Numbered from the stretch's first letter, positions 1 through 10,051 are shown. The stretch is 64,000 nucleotides of DNA from an uncultured Muribaculaceae bacterium (GCA_910578395.1 CAJTPZ010000004.1:1-64000), one strand, 5' to 3'. Notes: generated from the letters alone by a model not told the origin. A program made the numbers and translations.

Positions 1-130
1 ATCGTTACCTCAAAATCGAGTTATCTACCCAAATCCCTTATTCTAAGGAAATAAGGAGATTATTCCAAAATTACGGAAATTTTAAGAAAACTACCCATCA
101 TGCGTGTTATATAGATAACGTTCTTTTGAC

Positions 131-138
131 TAACTTTG
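131..138 (+). promoter_or_regulatory. candidate -7 element before the S41 protease
   Basis: TAACTTTG matches the Bacteroidetes TAnnTTTG -7 box and lies about 35 bases before the GTG start of the protease. I do not see a clean TTTG -33 box at the usual 19-21 base spacing, so this is only a candidate. The rest of bases 1-172 shows no gene. Confidence 0.35.
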
Positions 139-172
139 TCTTGAATCAAAACATCAAAAAGATTATCCCCAA

Positions 173-1849
173 GTGCGAAAAGTATATTCATTAATAGCAG
201 CGGTTATAGTTGCCTTATCTGCTTCTGCGGCTACACGTAGTCCCAAAAACGAGGTCGCACGGAATCTCGACATTTTCAATGCCCTCTACAAGGCATTGCA
301 GACCGCCTATGTCGACTCGATCGACGCGACAAAATCGATAAATACCGCAATTTACGCAATGCTGGGCGACATAGACCCATACACCGAGTACTATCCGGAG
401 GACGATCAGGACGACTTTACCACCATAAGCACCGGCGAGTATGGAGGTATCGGCAGTTACATCCAGCAACGCAAAAAGGCCGACGGGACATTATACCCCA
501 CTATGATATCCCAGCCTCGCAAAAACAGTCCTGCAGCCAGAGCCGGACTGCTTCCCGGCGATATATTCATTGCAATTGACAACGACACAGTATCATCCTG
601 GGCATCTGAAAAAATAAGCAATCGCCTGAAAGGGCAGCCGGGAACACCTGTACGTGTCACTGTCAAACGACCCTATGTCAGCGACTCGATTCTTTCTTTC
701 GACATAATCCGTGAGAAAATAGACATTAATCCGGTGCCGTTTTTCGACATGCTCCCCGGCAGCAACACCGGCTACATAAACCTTGAGACATTCAACGAAA
801 AAAGCGCCGATGGTGTGCGCGATGCCATAAACGATCTCAAAAAACAGGGTGCCACATCACTCATACTTGATCTGAGAGGCAATGGAGGAGGAATACTCGA
901 GGGCGCTGTGGAGATTGCCGGATTTTTCCTCCCCAAAGGCACCGAAGTAGTCAGGACACGCGGTCGTGGTCTCGTCAACGAACGCACTTACAAGACCACC
1001 GGACGCCCTATCGACACAGAAATACCGCTTGTTCTTCTAACCGACGGAGCCACCGCATCATCTTCCGAGATTCTCACCGGTGCGCTTCAGGATCTCGACC
1101 GTGCTGTCGTTATCGGCGACAGATCATTTGGAAAGGGACTCGTACAGTCATCTCGTCCGCTACCCTACAACGGACTTCTGAAAGTCACAATCGCGCGCTA
1201 CTACACACCGAGCGGCCGTTGTGTGCAGGCTGTCGACTACTCCCACCGAAATCCCGACGGCACTGTAAGCCGCACCCCCGACTCTCTCACAAATGTATTC
1301 CACACCGCCGCAGGACGTGAAGTCCGTGATGGAGGTGGTATAACTCCCGACATAACGATAGAGCAGCCGAAGCTGTCCCGGCTTGTCTACAACGTGGTGA
1401 CCGACGGATGGGATTTCAACTTCGCCACATCCTACAGGGCAAAGAATCCGACAACCCTTCCGGCATCCGAGTGGACTGTCACCGATAGTATTTATGAAGA
1501 TTTCAAATCATTCATAGACCCCGACAAATTCCATTACGACCGCGTTTGTGAGATGATAATCGACGAACTCGAGAAAGCTGCCGAAACCGAAGGATACAAC
1601 ACCGATGAAGTCAAGGAAACAATCGCGACACTTCGTTCTCAGCTCAAACACAATCTTAACCACGATCTCGACATACACCGCGAAGAAATCTCACGCTATA
1701 TAGCCAACGAGATAATGCAGCGATACTATTTCGACGAAGGAGTCATTCAGCAGAGCCTGCGCAACGACAAAGAGATAGCGAAAGCACTCGAAATTCTCGC
1801 CGATCCGGCCGCCTATAGAGCCATACTCGCCCCCAAGGACAAAAACTGA
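173..1849 (+). CDS. S41 family C-terminal processing protease (Ctp/Tsp type)
   Basis: Periplasmic serine protease that trims or degrades proteins from exposed C-termini. The 558-residue product starts at GTG and has an N-terminal signal peptide ending near residue 19. A PDZ domain (about 90-180) follows, then the S41 core. The catalytic serine falls in the DGATASSSE stretch (near 297) and the general-base lysine in SFGKG (near 321), the Ser-Lys dyad of this family. A helical C-terminal extension of about 150 residues follows the core. It stands upstream of the porZ-like gene on the same strand with an 80-base gap. The substrate cannot be told from sequence. The family call is secure; the GTG start is supported by the signal peptide beginning right there. 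Confidence 0.93.
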   Translation: MRKVYSLIAAVIVALSASAATRSPKNEVARNLDIFNALYKALQTAYVDSIDATKSINTAIYAMLGDIDPYTEYYPEDDQDDFTTISTGEYGGIGSYIQQRKKADGTLYPTMISQPRKNSPAARAGLLPGDIFIAIDNDTVSSWASEKISNRLKGQPGTPVRVTVKRPYVSDSILSFDIIREKIDINPVPFFDMLPGSNTGYINLETFNEKSADGVRDAINDLKKQGATSLILDLRGNGGGILEGAVEIAGFFLPKGTEVVRTRGRGLVNERTYKTTGRPIDTEIPLVLLTDGATASSSEILTGALQDLDRAVVIGDRSFGKGLVQSSRPLPYNGLLKVTIARYYTPSGRCVQAVDYSHRNPDGTVSRTPDSLTNVFHTAAGREVRDGGGITPDITIEQPKLSRLVYNVVTDGWDFNFATSYRAKNPTTLPASEWTVTDSIYEDFKSFIDPDKFHYDRVCEMIIDELEKAAETEGYNTDEVKETIATLRSQLKHNLNHDLDIHREEISRYIANEIMQRYYFDEGVIQQSLRNDKEIAKALEILADPAAYRAILAPKDKN

Positions 1850-1929
1850 TACATCCCAGTGCGCTCCTTGCCGCATCCTAAATATCTGCCAATTCTTCAC
1901 CAGAGCTCTTAAAAGAGCCTCATATCCGG

Positions 1930-4287
1930 TTGTCACTCTTCCCTCTCTTGCGACTCATTTCCGCTTTTATAATCATTCTTTCGGTAATCTGCGCCAGGGC
2001 GGACAATTGGATTTATCATCTGCCGTTCGGCGGTGTCGACAATATTGCCGAAACTGCCGGACGTGTCTATTTTTCATCTCTCGGAGCGCTGTATGCCTAC
2101 GATAAAACACACAGAGAGACTATTACCTTCTCTCCGATCGATTATCTTAACGACGTGGCAGTCTCAAGCATACACGCCCATCCGAACACCGACGCCGTTG
2201 CCGTAGCATATTCAAGCGGAAACATCGACATTATCCGCGACAATGCATCTATACTTAACCTTCCCGACATAAAAGCCTCCCGTCTGACGCCTCGGACAAT
2301 AAACAGTATCGCGTTTCTTCCCGACATGTCGGCGATATATGTAGCTACAGGCTTTGGCATTTTAATCTACGATCTACATCGTGGAGAAGTAAGCGACTAT
2401 GTACGCTTCGGTCATCCGGTTTCCGATATCGCGCTCATTGGCGACACTCCTGTCATTGTCATGCAGGAAAACCTCTATATCCTGCGTCACGGCAACCCAG
2501 CGTCCCGTCCCGAAAGCTGGCAAAAAATATCCACTCCTCCGATACTGGATCTCATCTCATCCGGCAAAAACCTTTTCCTCACTGTGAGCTCTGGCGACAA
2601 GTCACTTCCGGCTGTTTGCAATATCGACACCGCGTCCCTATCCGCAAAAGTCACTGTTATGTCCTCATCCGGAGTGATCGGCGCTACTCCGCTTCCATCT
2701 GAAGAAGTTGCATTTCTCACTTCGTCACAACTGCAATGCTATGATGCCGGCGGCATTGTCAGAAATACAGCCACAATACCCTCCGCACACCCGCTCTGCG
2801 TCTCTGCCGTCAGCGGGCTGTCCGGTGTCTGGATCGGAAAATCCGACGGTATTGTCTGCTACGACTTCACCACATCGCCACCCTCGCTGGTTGTCGACAG
2901 GATTCGTCCATCCGAAATGAGTGTCAGCGATGTCAACATGCTTCGCCTAAGTCCCTCGGGCTCCCTCTATATTGGCAATCGCGGCAATTCGAATGTCCAC
3001 ATAAACCGTACTACAGGAAACCTCTCTCGGCTTTGCCGGCTCATGCCCGACGGAAAATTCCGGGATCTCACACCATCTGGCCTTTCAAGTTTTTTTGAAA
3101 AGCAACCCAATCCGCAAGGTGATCTACTTGACCTGACATTTGTCCGCGAAGATCCCGACGATCCGGAATTGCACTACATCGGGTCTCTTCTTGAAGGCAT
3201 GTATGCAATGGAAAAAAGCGATGAGATAAATCACTTTTACCTCGACAACACCTGTTTTCTTGACAATTGGGGAGTAAGGGTCATGGATCTTGCTTTCGAC
3301 CCGCGAGGAGGTCTCTGGGCCTATTCCGAGGCACCTGCCGGCAGCCCCATGATCTTTTTCCTCCATCCCGAAGCCCGGGACCGCATCGCCTCCGTTTCCC
3401 GAAACGATTGGACACCGGTCGGTTTTACCGCAGGAGTATCCTCAGGCCGCGACTGCACAGCTATTGTATCGCACGACGGCCGCTATATCTACTCGATGGG
3501 ATCTGCCGACATCTACATCTACGACACAGCCGGAACAACATCACTTGACGACGACAGCGGCCACTGGGCACAATCGTTTACCACAAACGATGCTTCTGAA
3601 ATTCAGGTCGGACGTGTCTGCTCCCTACTGGAAGACCGCTCCGATGGCTCTTTATGGATAGGCACTGACGCCGGAATATTGGTTGCTCCACGCCCATGGG
3701 AAACCGACAACGGCGCGATACATGTAATGCGTCCCAAAGTATCCCGAAACGACAACACCCTTTTAGCCGATTATCTTCTTGCCACGGAGAAAATATATGG
3801 TATCGCGTCAGATCCGGCCGGTAACAAATGGATTGCCACAGAAGCCTCTGGTGCCTTTCTTGTCAGTCCCAACGGATCACGGATCCTGCTCAACTTCACG
3901 TCATCCAACTCACCGCTGCCGTCCGACGAAGTTCGTGCTGTAGCCTGCAACCCTGACGGCACTGTTTTTTTCGGCACCAGCCATGGACTATTGGAATATA
4001 GATCCGACATACGCCCGGGGACTGACAACCTGTCTGATATTTCAATTTATCCCAATCCTGTACGTCCCGATTATCTTGGCGACGTGATCATCGATGGGCT
4101 CCCCGATGCCACAATCGTTAACATTGTTGATAGCGGCGGCTCTCTTGTCGCACGACTCAAAAGCGAGGGAGGACGCATACGTTGGAATCCTCGCTCCGTT
4201 TCCATTCCTTCCGGCATCTGCCATGTTCTCGCATCCTCACCCGTCTCATCCGGGCGACCGATTGGCAAAATTGTCATAATACGCTGA
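1930..4287 (+). CDS. porZ: PorZ-like beta-propeller protein with T9SS C-terminal sorting domain
   Basis: Predicted secreted, 785 residues, close to the roughly 780 of Porphyromonas gingivalis PorZ, an outer-membrane-surface part of the type IX secretion attachment complex. A hydrophobic signal segment (about residues 5-24) is followed by DNWIYHLPFGG, and then two propeller-like halves rich in short strand repeats such as GSLWIGTDAGI and NKWIATEASGA. The last 85 residues begin ISIYPNP and end in a hydrophobic strand, the layout of type A T9SS sorting domains. The start is TTG at 1930; the signal peptide supports it and I see no better start upstream. Gene symbol is by architecture only; a generic two-component-regulator-type propeller protein is the alternative. 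Confidence 0.72.
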   Translation: MSLFPLLRLISAFIIILSVICARADNWIYHLPFGGVDNIAETAGRVYFSSLGALYAYDKTHRETITFSPIDYLNDVAVSSIHAHPNTDAVAVAYSSGNIDIIRDNASILNLPDIKASRLTPRTINSIAFLPDMSAIYVATGFGILIYDLHRGEVSDYVRFGHPVSDIALIGDTPVIVMQENLYILRHGNPASRPESWQKISTPPILDLISSGKNLFLTVSSGDKSLPAVCNIDTASLSAKVTVMSSSGVIGATPLPSEEVAFLTSSQLQCYDAGGIVRNTATIPSAHPLCVSAVSGLSGVWIGKSDGIVCYDFTTSPPSLVVDRIRPSEMSVSDVNMLRLSPSGSLYIGNRGNSNVHINRTTGNLSRLCRLMPDGKFRDLTPSGLSSFFEKQPNPQGDLLDLTFVREDPDDPELHYIGSLLEGMYAMEKSDEINHFYLDNTCFLDNWGVRVMDLAFDPRGGLWAYSEAPAGSPMIFFLHPEARDRIASVSRNDWTPVGFTAGVSSGRDCTAIVSHDGRYIYSMGSADIYIYDTAGTTSLDDDSGHWAQSFTTNDASEIQVGRVCSLLEDRSDGSLWIGTDAGILVAPRPWETDNGAIHVMRPKVSRNDNTLLADYLLATEKIYGIASDPAGNKWIATEASGAFLVSPNGSRILLNFTSSNSPLPSDEVRAVACNPDGTVFFGTSHGLLEYRSDIRPGTDNLSDISIYPNPVRPDYLGDVIIDGLPDATIVNIVDSGGSLVARLKSEGGRIRWNPRSVSIPSGICHVLASSPVSSGRPIGKIVIIR

Positions 4288-4613
4288 TTATTCTCTGATT
4301 TACTCCATTGTTAGCTTCTGCCATTCTGAATATAATAGCCATATCGCCGGCTCGCTGTCACACACAAAGATACTATTGCGTATGCCGTTAATTTAGGTTA
4401 AATGGCCGGATATATTCTCTTCTGTTCTTAACTTTGTATTGCTACCCGTAGTATTGCGCAATCCGATTTTTATATCTATAAGCGCAACGTCGTTCGCCAT
4501 TTTCTCTCTTCTATAGGCGTGATACCGACGACTTTCTCCCTACTGTAGCCATCCGGCTTAACTTCACGTATAAAATAGCCGGACTCCTGCTCGAAAATAA
4601 AAAAAGAACATAA
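4288..4613. other. 326-base intergenic region upstream of recJ
   Basis: No convincing coding sequence. It holds a TAACTTTG -7-like box at 4429-4436 on the plus strand and a 7-base inverted repeat (TCCGGCT at 4552-4558, AGCCGGA at 4577-4583) with an 18-base loop shortly before recJ. The stretch immediately before the recJ start is A-rich. An untranslated leader of about 170 bases for recJ is possible. Confidence 0.4.
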
Positions 4614-6350
4614 ATGATTGATAACGAATGGAACTTTACTCCCCTTGGCTCCATCGACCGGCAAGACCGGCTTAATTTGGCTCAAAAATGGCCTGAAGCG
4701 CCTGTAATTGCGCAGCTTCTGACCCAGAGAGGCATCACAACGGATGAAGAAGCCGACAAATTCTTCAGGCCGTCACTTGCCGATTTACATGATCCGTTTC
4801 TAATGCCTGGCATGGATAAAGCTGTTGCAAGGCTGAATCATGCCATGGGGAAAAAAGAAAAAATCATGATCTACGGAGACTACGACGTCGACGGAACGAC
4901 AGCTGTCGCGCTCGTCTACAAATACCTCCGTGGATTTTACTCCAACATCGACTACAGCATACCCACCCGCGAAGATCATGGCTACGGCATAACCCACAGA
5001 GCCATCGATGAATTCAAGGAAATGAATGTTGGACTGGTCATTATTCTCGACTGCGGCATCAAAGCTATCGGGGAAGTCGCCTATGCCAAGTCTCTCGGCA
5101 TCGACTTCATAATCTGTGATCACCACGTCTCCGATTCCGAGTTGCCGGATGCAGCCGCGATACTGAATCCGAAACTGGAAGGAAACACATATCCATGCAC
5201 ACATCTCTCCGGGTGTGGAGTCGGATTCAAATTCATGCAGGCATTCTCACGAAGCAACGGCATAGACGAACGCGACCTCGAGGGAATGCTTGATCTTGTA
5301 GCCGTGTCGATAGCTGCCGACATTGTGCCTGTTGTCGACGAAAACCGCATAATGACATTCCACGGCCTGCGGAGACTCAACACAAACCCCAACACTGGAT
5401 TAAGGGCCATAATGCGAATGGCGCAGATGCCCTCATCACGTGAAATCACAATCAGCGACGTCATTTTCAAGATAGGACCACGCATAAACGCATCCGGACG
5501 GATGCAACGTGGCATCGAAGCAGTTGATCTCCTTGTATCGCGCGACTTCGGAGAAGCCATGTTGAGGGCAAAAGCGATAGACCAGTACAACCGCGACCGC
5601 AAAGAGCTCGACCGACGCATCACCGAAGAAGCCAACGCAATAATCGACAGACACTCTGCCAGACTCGCCGATCGGAAATCGATGGTAATCTACAACACCG
5701 ACTGGCACAAAGGCATTGTCGGCATTGTAGCCTCAAGGTTAACCGAACTTTACTACAAGCCGGTTGTGGTTCTCACTCTTCACGACGGACTCGCGACCGG
5801 TTCTTCACGCTCGGTTCAAGGATTCGACGTGTATAGTGCGGTTGAAAACTCTCGTGATCTTCTTGAAAACTTCGGTGGTCACACCTACGCCGTAGGCTTG
5901 TCTCTTAAAGAAGAGAACATTCCTGAGTTCACAAGCAGGTTCGAGCGATACGTCGCCGAAAACATCACTCCTGAACAGCTTAAGCCCACCCTGTCGGTCG
6001 ATGCCGTTCTTGAATTTGCCGACATAACCCAGCAGTTCACATCTCTTCTGCGTCGCTTTGAACCGCTCGGCCCGGGAAATCCCAAACCTGTTTTTCTTTC
6101 ACGCAATGTTTCCGACTTCGGCACAAGCCGCATTGTCGGTCACAATTCCGAGCACCTCAAACTTGAACTTGTCGACGACACCTCTGGCAAAGTCATGGAT
6201 GCCATAGCATTCAACCTTGCCGACAAAATCGATATCGTAAAATCAGGCAGGCCGTTCGACATTGTATACACGATCGATCAGAACAAACACAGGTCAGCTC
6301 TGCCGGGAGCGTTTCAGCTTCTCATAAAAGATCTGCGGCCATCGCAATGA
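4614..6350 (+). CDS. recJ: single-stranded-DNA-specific exonuclease RecJ
   Basis: 5'-3' single-strand DNA exonuclease of recombinational and base-excision repair. The 578-residue protein has the DHH phosphoesterase motifs in order: GDYDVDGTTA (near 88), a DCG motif, CDHHVSD (near 165), and DIVPVVDENR. The DHHA1 domain follows, with GSSRSVQGFDVYSAVE and GGHTYAVG, then the C-terminal OB-fold region. All metal-binding aspartates and histidines are present, so it should be active. Its stop overlaps the start of recQ by ATGA, which makes a two-gene DNA-repair unit likely to be translated together. Confidence 0.97.
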   Translation: MIDNEWNFTPLGSIDRQDRLNLAQKWPEAPVIAQLLTQRGITTDEEADKFFRPSLADLHDPFLMPGMDKAVARLNHAMGKKEKIMIYGDYDVDGTTAVALVYKYLRGFYSNIDYSIPTREDHGYGITHRAIDEFKEMNVGLVIILDCGIKAIGEVAYAKSLGIDFIICDHHVSDSELPDAAAILNPKLEGNTYPCTHLSGCGVGFKFMQAFSRSNGIDERDLEGMLDLVAVSIAADIVPVVDENRIMTFHGLRRLNTNPNTGLRAIMRMAQMPSSREITISDVIFKIGPRINASGRMQRGIEAVDLLVSRDFGEAMLRAKAIDQYNRDRKELDRRITEEANAIIDRHSARLADRKSMVIYNTDWHKGIVGIVASRLTELYYKPVVVLTLHDGLATGSSRSVQGFDVYSAVENSRDLLENFGGHTYAVGLSLKEENIPEFTSRFERYVAENITPEQLKPTLSVDAVLEFADITQQFTSLLRRFEPLGPGNPKPVFLSRNVSDFGTSRIVGHNSEHLKLELVDDTSGKVMDAIAFNLADKIDIVKSGRPFDIVYTIDQNKHRSALPGAFQLLIKDLRPSQ

Positions 6351-8242
6351 CTCCTGCCGAAGTTCTTAAACGACATTGGGGCTACGACTCCTTCCGGCCT
6401 ATGCAGGAAGAGATCGTAGCCTCTGTGCTATCCGGGAACGACACTATCGGACTTCTTCCAACAGGCGGAGGCAAAAGCATTACATTCCAGGTCCCGGCTC
6501 TTATACTTCCCGGACTAACAATTGTTGTAACCCCGCTCATCTCTCTAATGAAGGATCAGGTCGACAATCTGCGCCTTCACAACATCACAGCCGCGTGCAT
6601 ACACTCCGGCCTCTCTCTGCACGAACGCAACCTCGCCATCGACAGGTGCCGAATCGGAAAAGCAAAACTACTCTATCTTTCGCCTGAGAAACTGGCCGAT
6701 GACAATTTCATTGAGATCCTTAGGCAAATCCAGCTTTCATTGATTGTTGTCGACGAGGCCCACTGCATATCCCAGTGGGGCTACGACTTCCGGCCATCCT
6801 ATCTGCGCATAGCACGTCTGCGCGAAATCTTCCCCCACTTGCCGGTACTTGCTCTCACGGCATCAGCCACGCCGCGGGTCGTCGATGACATACGATCCTC
6901 ACTGCGACTGAGAGGGAACCATACATTTGCCCGAAGCTTCGACCGCGACAACCTGTCTTACATTGTCCGTCATACCGACGACAAAGACTCTCAGCTATTT
7001 CGTATATTGAAAGGAGTGGGCGGAACGGCAATTGTCTATGTCAGATCACGCCGGCGGGCTGTCGAGATAGCCCGAACGCTGGCTGATGAAGACATTTCCG
7101 CTTCATTCTACCATGCCGGCTTATCGGCAGAAGAGAAAAACGAGCGGCAAAACCTTTGGAAACAAGGAGATATTCGGGTCATAGTTGCGACCAATGCATT
7201 TGGCATGGGCATCGACAAACCCGATGTCCGGGCTGTTATACATTACGATCTTCCATCATCTCTTGAGGAATATTATCAGGAAGCCGGACGTGCCGGACGC
7301 GACGGACTGTCATCCTATGCTGTGACACTGGTTGGACCGTCTGACAAAGCCACACTATCCAGACGACTGTCCGAGTCATTTCCCGACAAAGATTTCATTC
7401 GTCGCGTCTATAACCTTGCAGGAGTATTCCTCAACGTTGCGGTCGGCGACGGATGGAATCGCCTCTACGACTTCAATTTCAATATCTTTTGCAAAAAATT
7501 CTCTCTTCCGCCGGTCCCTGCCCGAAACGCACTCGACATCCTCACACAGGCCGGACTCATTGAATTCAACGAAGACCGCAGATCCTCTGCCCAAATTTTC
7601 ATGCTTGTCGACAAAGCAGGCATTTATTCAGCCTCACTCGACCATGAGACCGAGAGAGTTCTAAACGCTGTCCTAAGAAACTATACGGGAATATTCGCCG
7701 ACTACACCCCTGTCAACGAAGAGCACATCGCCCACTGCCTCGACCTCACGCCGCAGTCAGTCTACGAAGCATTGATCCGTCTCTCGTCAGCCCGGATAAT
7801 ATCCTTCATACCTCGCAGGTCAACACCTTGGCTAATCTGGACAACTGCACGTGAAGATGCTTCACGCATCCCGATACCACGCAGCGTATATGAGATCCGT
7901 AAACAGCGTATGAGCGAGCGCATCGAAGCCATGAAACGGTTTGTCTGGGATAACTCACAATGCCGTTCGACTACAATACTTGAATATTTTGGAGAAAAAA
8001 ATTCGCCGAAATGTGGCCGATGTGATGTATGCCGGCAAAATCCGGGCAGCAAACCACATTATGACGCAATTTCTGTTTCCTCTACAATAGACTATCTCAC
8101 ATCAGGCGCCGGACACACATTACAATATATTCTTGACCAGCTTCCTCCGTCCAGGCACAGCGAAGCTGTCTCTATACTGCGCGATCTGCTTGATTCACAT
8201 AAGCTCACAATGCGCAACGGCGTTATATCCAAAGCCATATAG
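6347..8242 (+). CDS. recQ: ATP-dependent DNA helicase RecQ
   Basis: 3'-5' superfamily 2 helicase acting in recombination and fork repair. The 631-residue protein has the Q-motif region, Walker A TGGGKSI (near 42), DEAH with the RecQ-specific aromatic loop (VDEAHCISQWGYDFRP), and motif VI QEAGRAGRDG. A zinc-binding cysteine set CGRCDVC lies near residue 560, after the winged-helix/RQC segment. I cannot recognise a clear HRDC domain in the last 60 residues. Start ATG overlaps recJ by four bases, so the two are probably co-expressed. Confidence 0.96.
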   Translation: MTPAEVLKRHWGYDSFRPMQEEIVASVLSGNDTIGLLPTGGGKSITFQVPALILPGLTIVVTPLISLMKDQVDNLRLHNITAACIHSGLSLHERNLAIDRCRIGKAKLLYLSPEKLADDNFIEILRQIQLSLIVVDEAHCISQWGYDFRPSYLRIARLREIFPHLPVLALTASATPRVVDDIRSSLRLRGNHTFARSFDRDNLSYIVRHTDDKDSQLFRILKGVGGTAIVYVRSRRRAVEIARTLADEDISASFYHAGLSAEEKNERQNLWKQGDIRVIVATNAFGMGIDKPDVRAVIHYDLPSSLEEYYQEAGRAGRDGLSSYAVTLVGPSDKATLSRRLSESFPDKDFIRRVYNLAGVFLNVAVGDGWNRLYDFNFNIFCKKFSLPPVPARNALDILTQAGLIEFNEDRRSSAQIFMLVDKAGIYSASLDHETERVLNAVLRNYTGIFADYTPVNEEHIAHCLDLTPQSVYEALIRLSSARIISFIPRRSTPWLIWTTAREDASRIPIPRSVYEIRKQRMSERIEAMKRFVWDNSQCRSTTILEYFGEKNSPKCGRCDVCRQNPGSKPHYDAISVSSTIDYLTSGAGHTLQYILDQLPPSRHSEAVSILRDLLDSHKLTMRNGVISKAI

Positions 8243-8356
8243 GAATAACCCATCTCTGTTTTTCATCATGAGGCAGCCTGAAATTCATCGGCTCCTCAAC
8301 CCTTGGGTTAAGACAGTTGTTCTTTTTGTGAACACACACAAAAAGATTCATCACCC
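8243..8356 (+). other. recQ to DUF3943 spacer with inverted repeats
   Basis: Contains a 9-base inverted repeat, CTTTTTGTG (8322-8330) and CACAAAAAG (8337-8345), with a 6-base loop, and a small AACCC/GGGTT pair at 8299-8310. There is no long T-run behind it, so it is not a typical intrinsic terminator. It could shape the leader of the downstream gene. Confidence 0.35.
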
Positions 8357-9207
8357 ATGACATTACTTTACTCTCTTTTACTTGCTGTATCGTCACTGAC
8401 GACACCGCCCCGGTCAAACCGGAGCCGGTTCTCATAGATGTTCAGCCCGACCATATAGCTGTTGAAAACCTATCTATAGAACCCACTTCGATAAAACCGC
8501 GCAAATTCACACCGTGCATTTACGATCTGCCTTACTCATGGAACCGAAGCGCGATAAACAAAGGCCGCCTGCTTGCAAACACAGGTATATTATTTGGCGC
8601 CGGAGCTACCATGCTCGGAATTTTACAGATTATGCCGGAAGATGCCACTGCATGGAACAAATCCGAGATCGCACACACCAACCCTTTCACTCGCTGGTGG
8701 AATAACATCCGCTCCGGGCCTACCTGGGACAAAGACAAAGCCATATTCAATGAAATACTGCATCCTTACGCAGGCGCCGCCTACTATATGTCAGCCCGTA
8801 GCCAAGGATGCAATGTCTGGCAGTCATTGGCCTATTGCGCCTTCATCTCGACTGTATTCTGGGAATATGGAATTGAGGCCTTCAACGAGATACCTTCCAC
8901 ACAGGACCTCATAATCACACCTTTGGGCGGACTGATTATCGGAGAGACATTCTACATCATAAAACGCCACATTGTTGACCACGACTACCGCCTGTGGGGA
9001 TCAAAGCCGCTTGGATATATTGTCGCTTTTATATGCGATCCTCTCAACGAATGTTTAGGTTACATCCGCGGAAACCGTGCCCACGGATCGGCCGGCAGGC
9101 GCGGACTCGTCAAAGATTCCGGGATATCCATGACATTCATTCCAATGATGAAATCGTCCCCTGTAAGCGGAATTTCATCAGGCTTCACAATTTCACTTAC
9201 AATCTGA
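8357..9207 (+). pseudogene. DUF3943-type envelope protein, apparent frameshift near base 8400
   Basis: The 198 residues readable from the in-frame ATG at 8611 (ending ISSGFTISLTI) resemble DUF3943 proteins of Bacteroidetes, whose function is unknown. Reading extends upstream in that frame to about 8400 with convincing protein (KPEPVLIDVQPDHIAVENLS) but finds no ATG, GTG or TTG. An ATG at 8357 in another frame encodes a good signal-peptide start, MTLLYSLLLAVSSLTTPP, which then runs into a stop. Joining the two needs a shift of one base close to 8395-8410. It may be a genuine disabling mutation, a sequencing or assembly error, or programmed shifting. The hydrophobic segments near residues 50-90 of the long frame fit an envelope location. 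Confidence 0.62.
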
Positions 9208-9213
9208 TCCCTC

Positions 9214-9984
9214 CTACCGTTTCAGTTCGGCAAGCATACGCTCAATCTGCGGTGTCTTGCATATACGCTCCGCTCTTGTCACATATTCCAGAGCCGGAGC
9301 CTTATTATTTTCATCTCCGTCCTTCCATTCTCCATAGTAATAATTCGCCAGATACAACAGCGCGTCGACATTGCTCGAGTCAAGATCAAGTATTTTCTTA
9401 TTTGTAGCGGCCATGCCTTGCATGTCGCCCGACAGAAGCTGCCCGTAGGCAAGCGCCGGTAGAAAAAGCATATTTTCGGGAGTTGCCTCAAGAAGGGATT
9501 GTGCGGTGTCAATTATCTTCTCGGCATCAGCCCTGAAAAGATAGTATTTCAGAAGACAGCGGTCCACGACACGTCCCAGCCACGGATCCGACTTTTTGAG
9601 TCCTGTCAGATAACGCTCGTACATATTGCTCTGTCCATGCGATATTGTCTCTTCAAACACCCCTTTGAATATCGTGTCTATAGGCACATGGTGGTCTATG
9701 CCCGACATAGTCTCTTCTCTGGCTGCCGGCTCATCCCCCTCCATCAGCAGCGAAAACACGCTGCGCACCCAATACTGCGACACACTCCCATGCTCTCTGG
9801 CGAGAGTCGTGTATGCACCACGCGAACTCATCCATTCACACCGGTCATAAAACTGCGACGCCCGCTCTTCAAGTGTTTTCACACCCGGATTCTGGCCCGA
9901 CATATACGGCACAACGCATATCATAAACGCCACAAAAAACATCAGCGACTTTCCCGTATACGGCATACATCGTATCATATTCAT
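9214..9984 (-). CDS. secreted tetratricopeptide-type repeat protein
   Basis: Predicted exported protein of 256 residues with no enzymatic motif I recognise. A hydrophobic signal segment (KSLMFFVAFMICVVPYMSG) is followed by alpha-helical repeats resembling TPRs, clearest at the C-terminal end (ATNKKILDLDSSNVDALLYLANYYYGEW). TPR proteins are scaffolds. I chose the ATG at 9984 because an ATG at 10005 lies inside a hairpin that probably ends ettA transcription. It is the last gene of the ruvX-def-ettA strand run and ends 7 bases from the convergent DUF3943 gene. The partner is unknown. Confidence 0.75.
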   Translation of the reverse strand: MNMIRCMPYTGKSLMFFVAFMICVVPYMSGQNPGVKTLEERASQFYDRCEWMSSRGAYTTLAREHGSVSQYWVRSVFSLLMEGDEPAAREETMSGIDHHVPIDTIFKGVFEETISHGQSNMYERYLTGLKKSDPWLGRVVDRCLLKYYLFRADAEKIIDTAQSLLEATPENMLFLPALAYGQLLSGDMQGMAATNKKILDLDSSNVDALLYLANYYYGEWKDGDENNKAPALEYVTRAERICKTPQIERMLAELKR

Positions 9985-9996
9985 AATTTTAAGACA

Positions 9997-10019
9997 GGGG
10001 CGCACAAAAAGCGCGCCCC
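9997..10019 (-). terminator. hairpin between ettA and the TPR gene
   Basis: GGGGCGC (9997-10003) pairs with GCGCCCC (10013-10019) around a 9-base loop. On the minus strand the T-run after it is weak (TGTCTTAAAATT), so it may attenuate rather than stop transcription. Confidence 0.5.
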
Positions 10020-10051
10020 ATTATCATCAGTATACATTCATAATCACGATT

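Noticed and set aside
10005..10019. Upstream ATG at 10005 for the TPR protein
   Set aside because: It lies inside a hairpin that probably ends or attenuates ettA transcription; the ATG at 9984 leads straight into the signal peptide.
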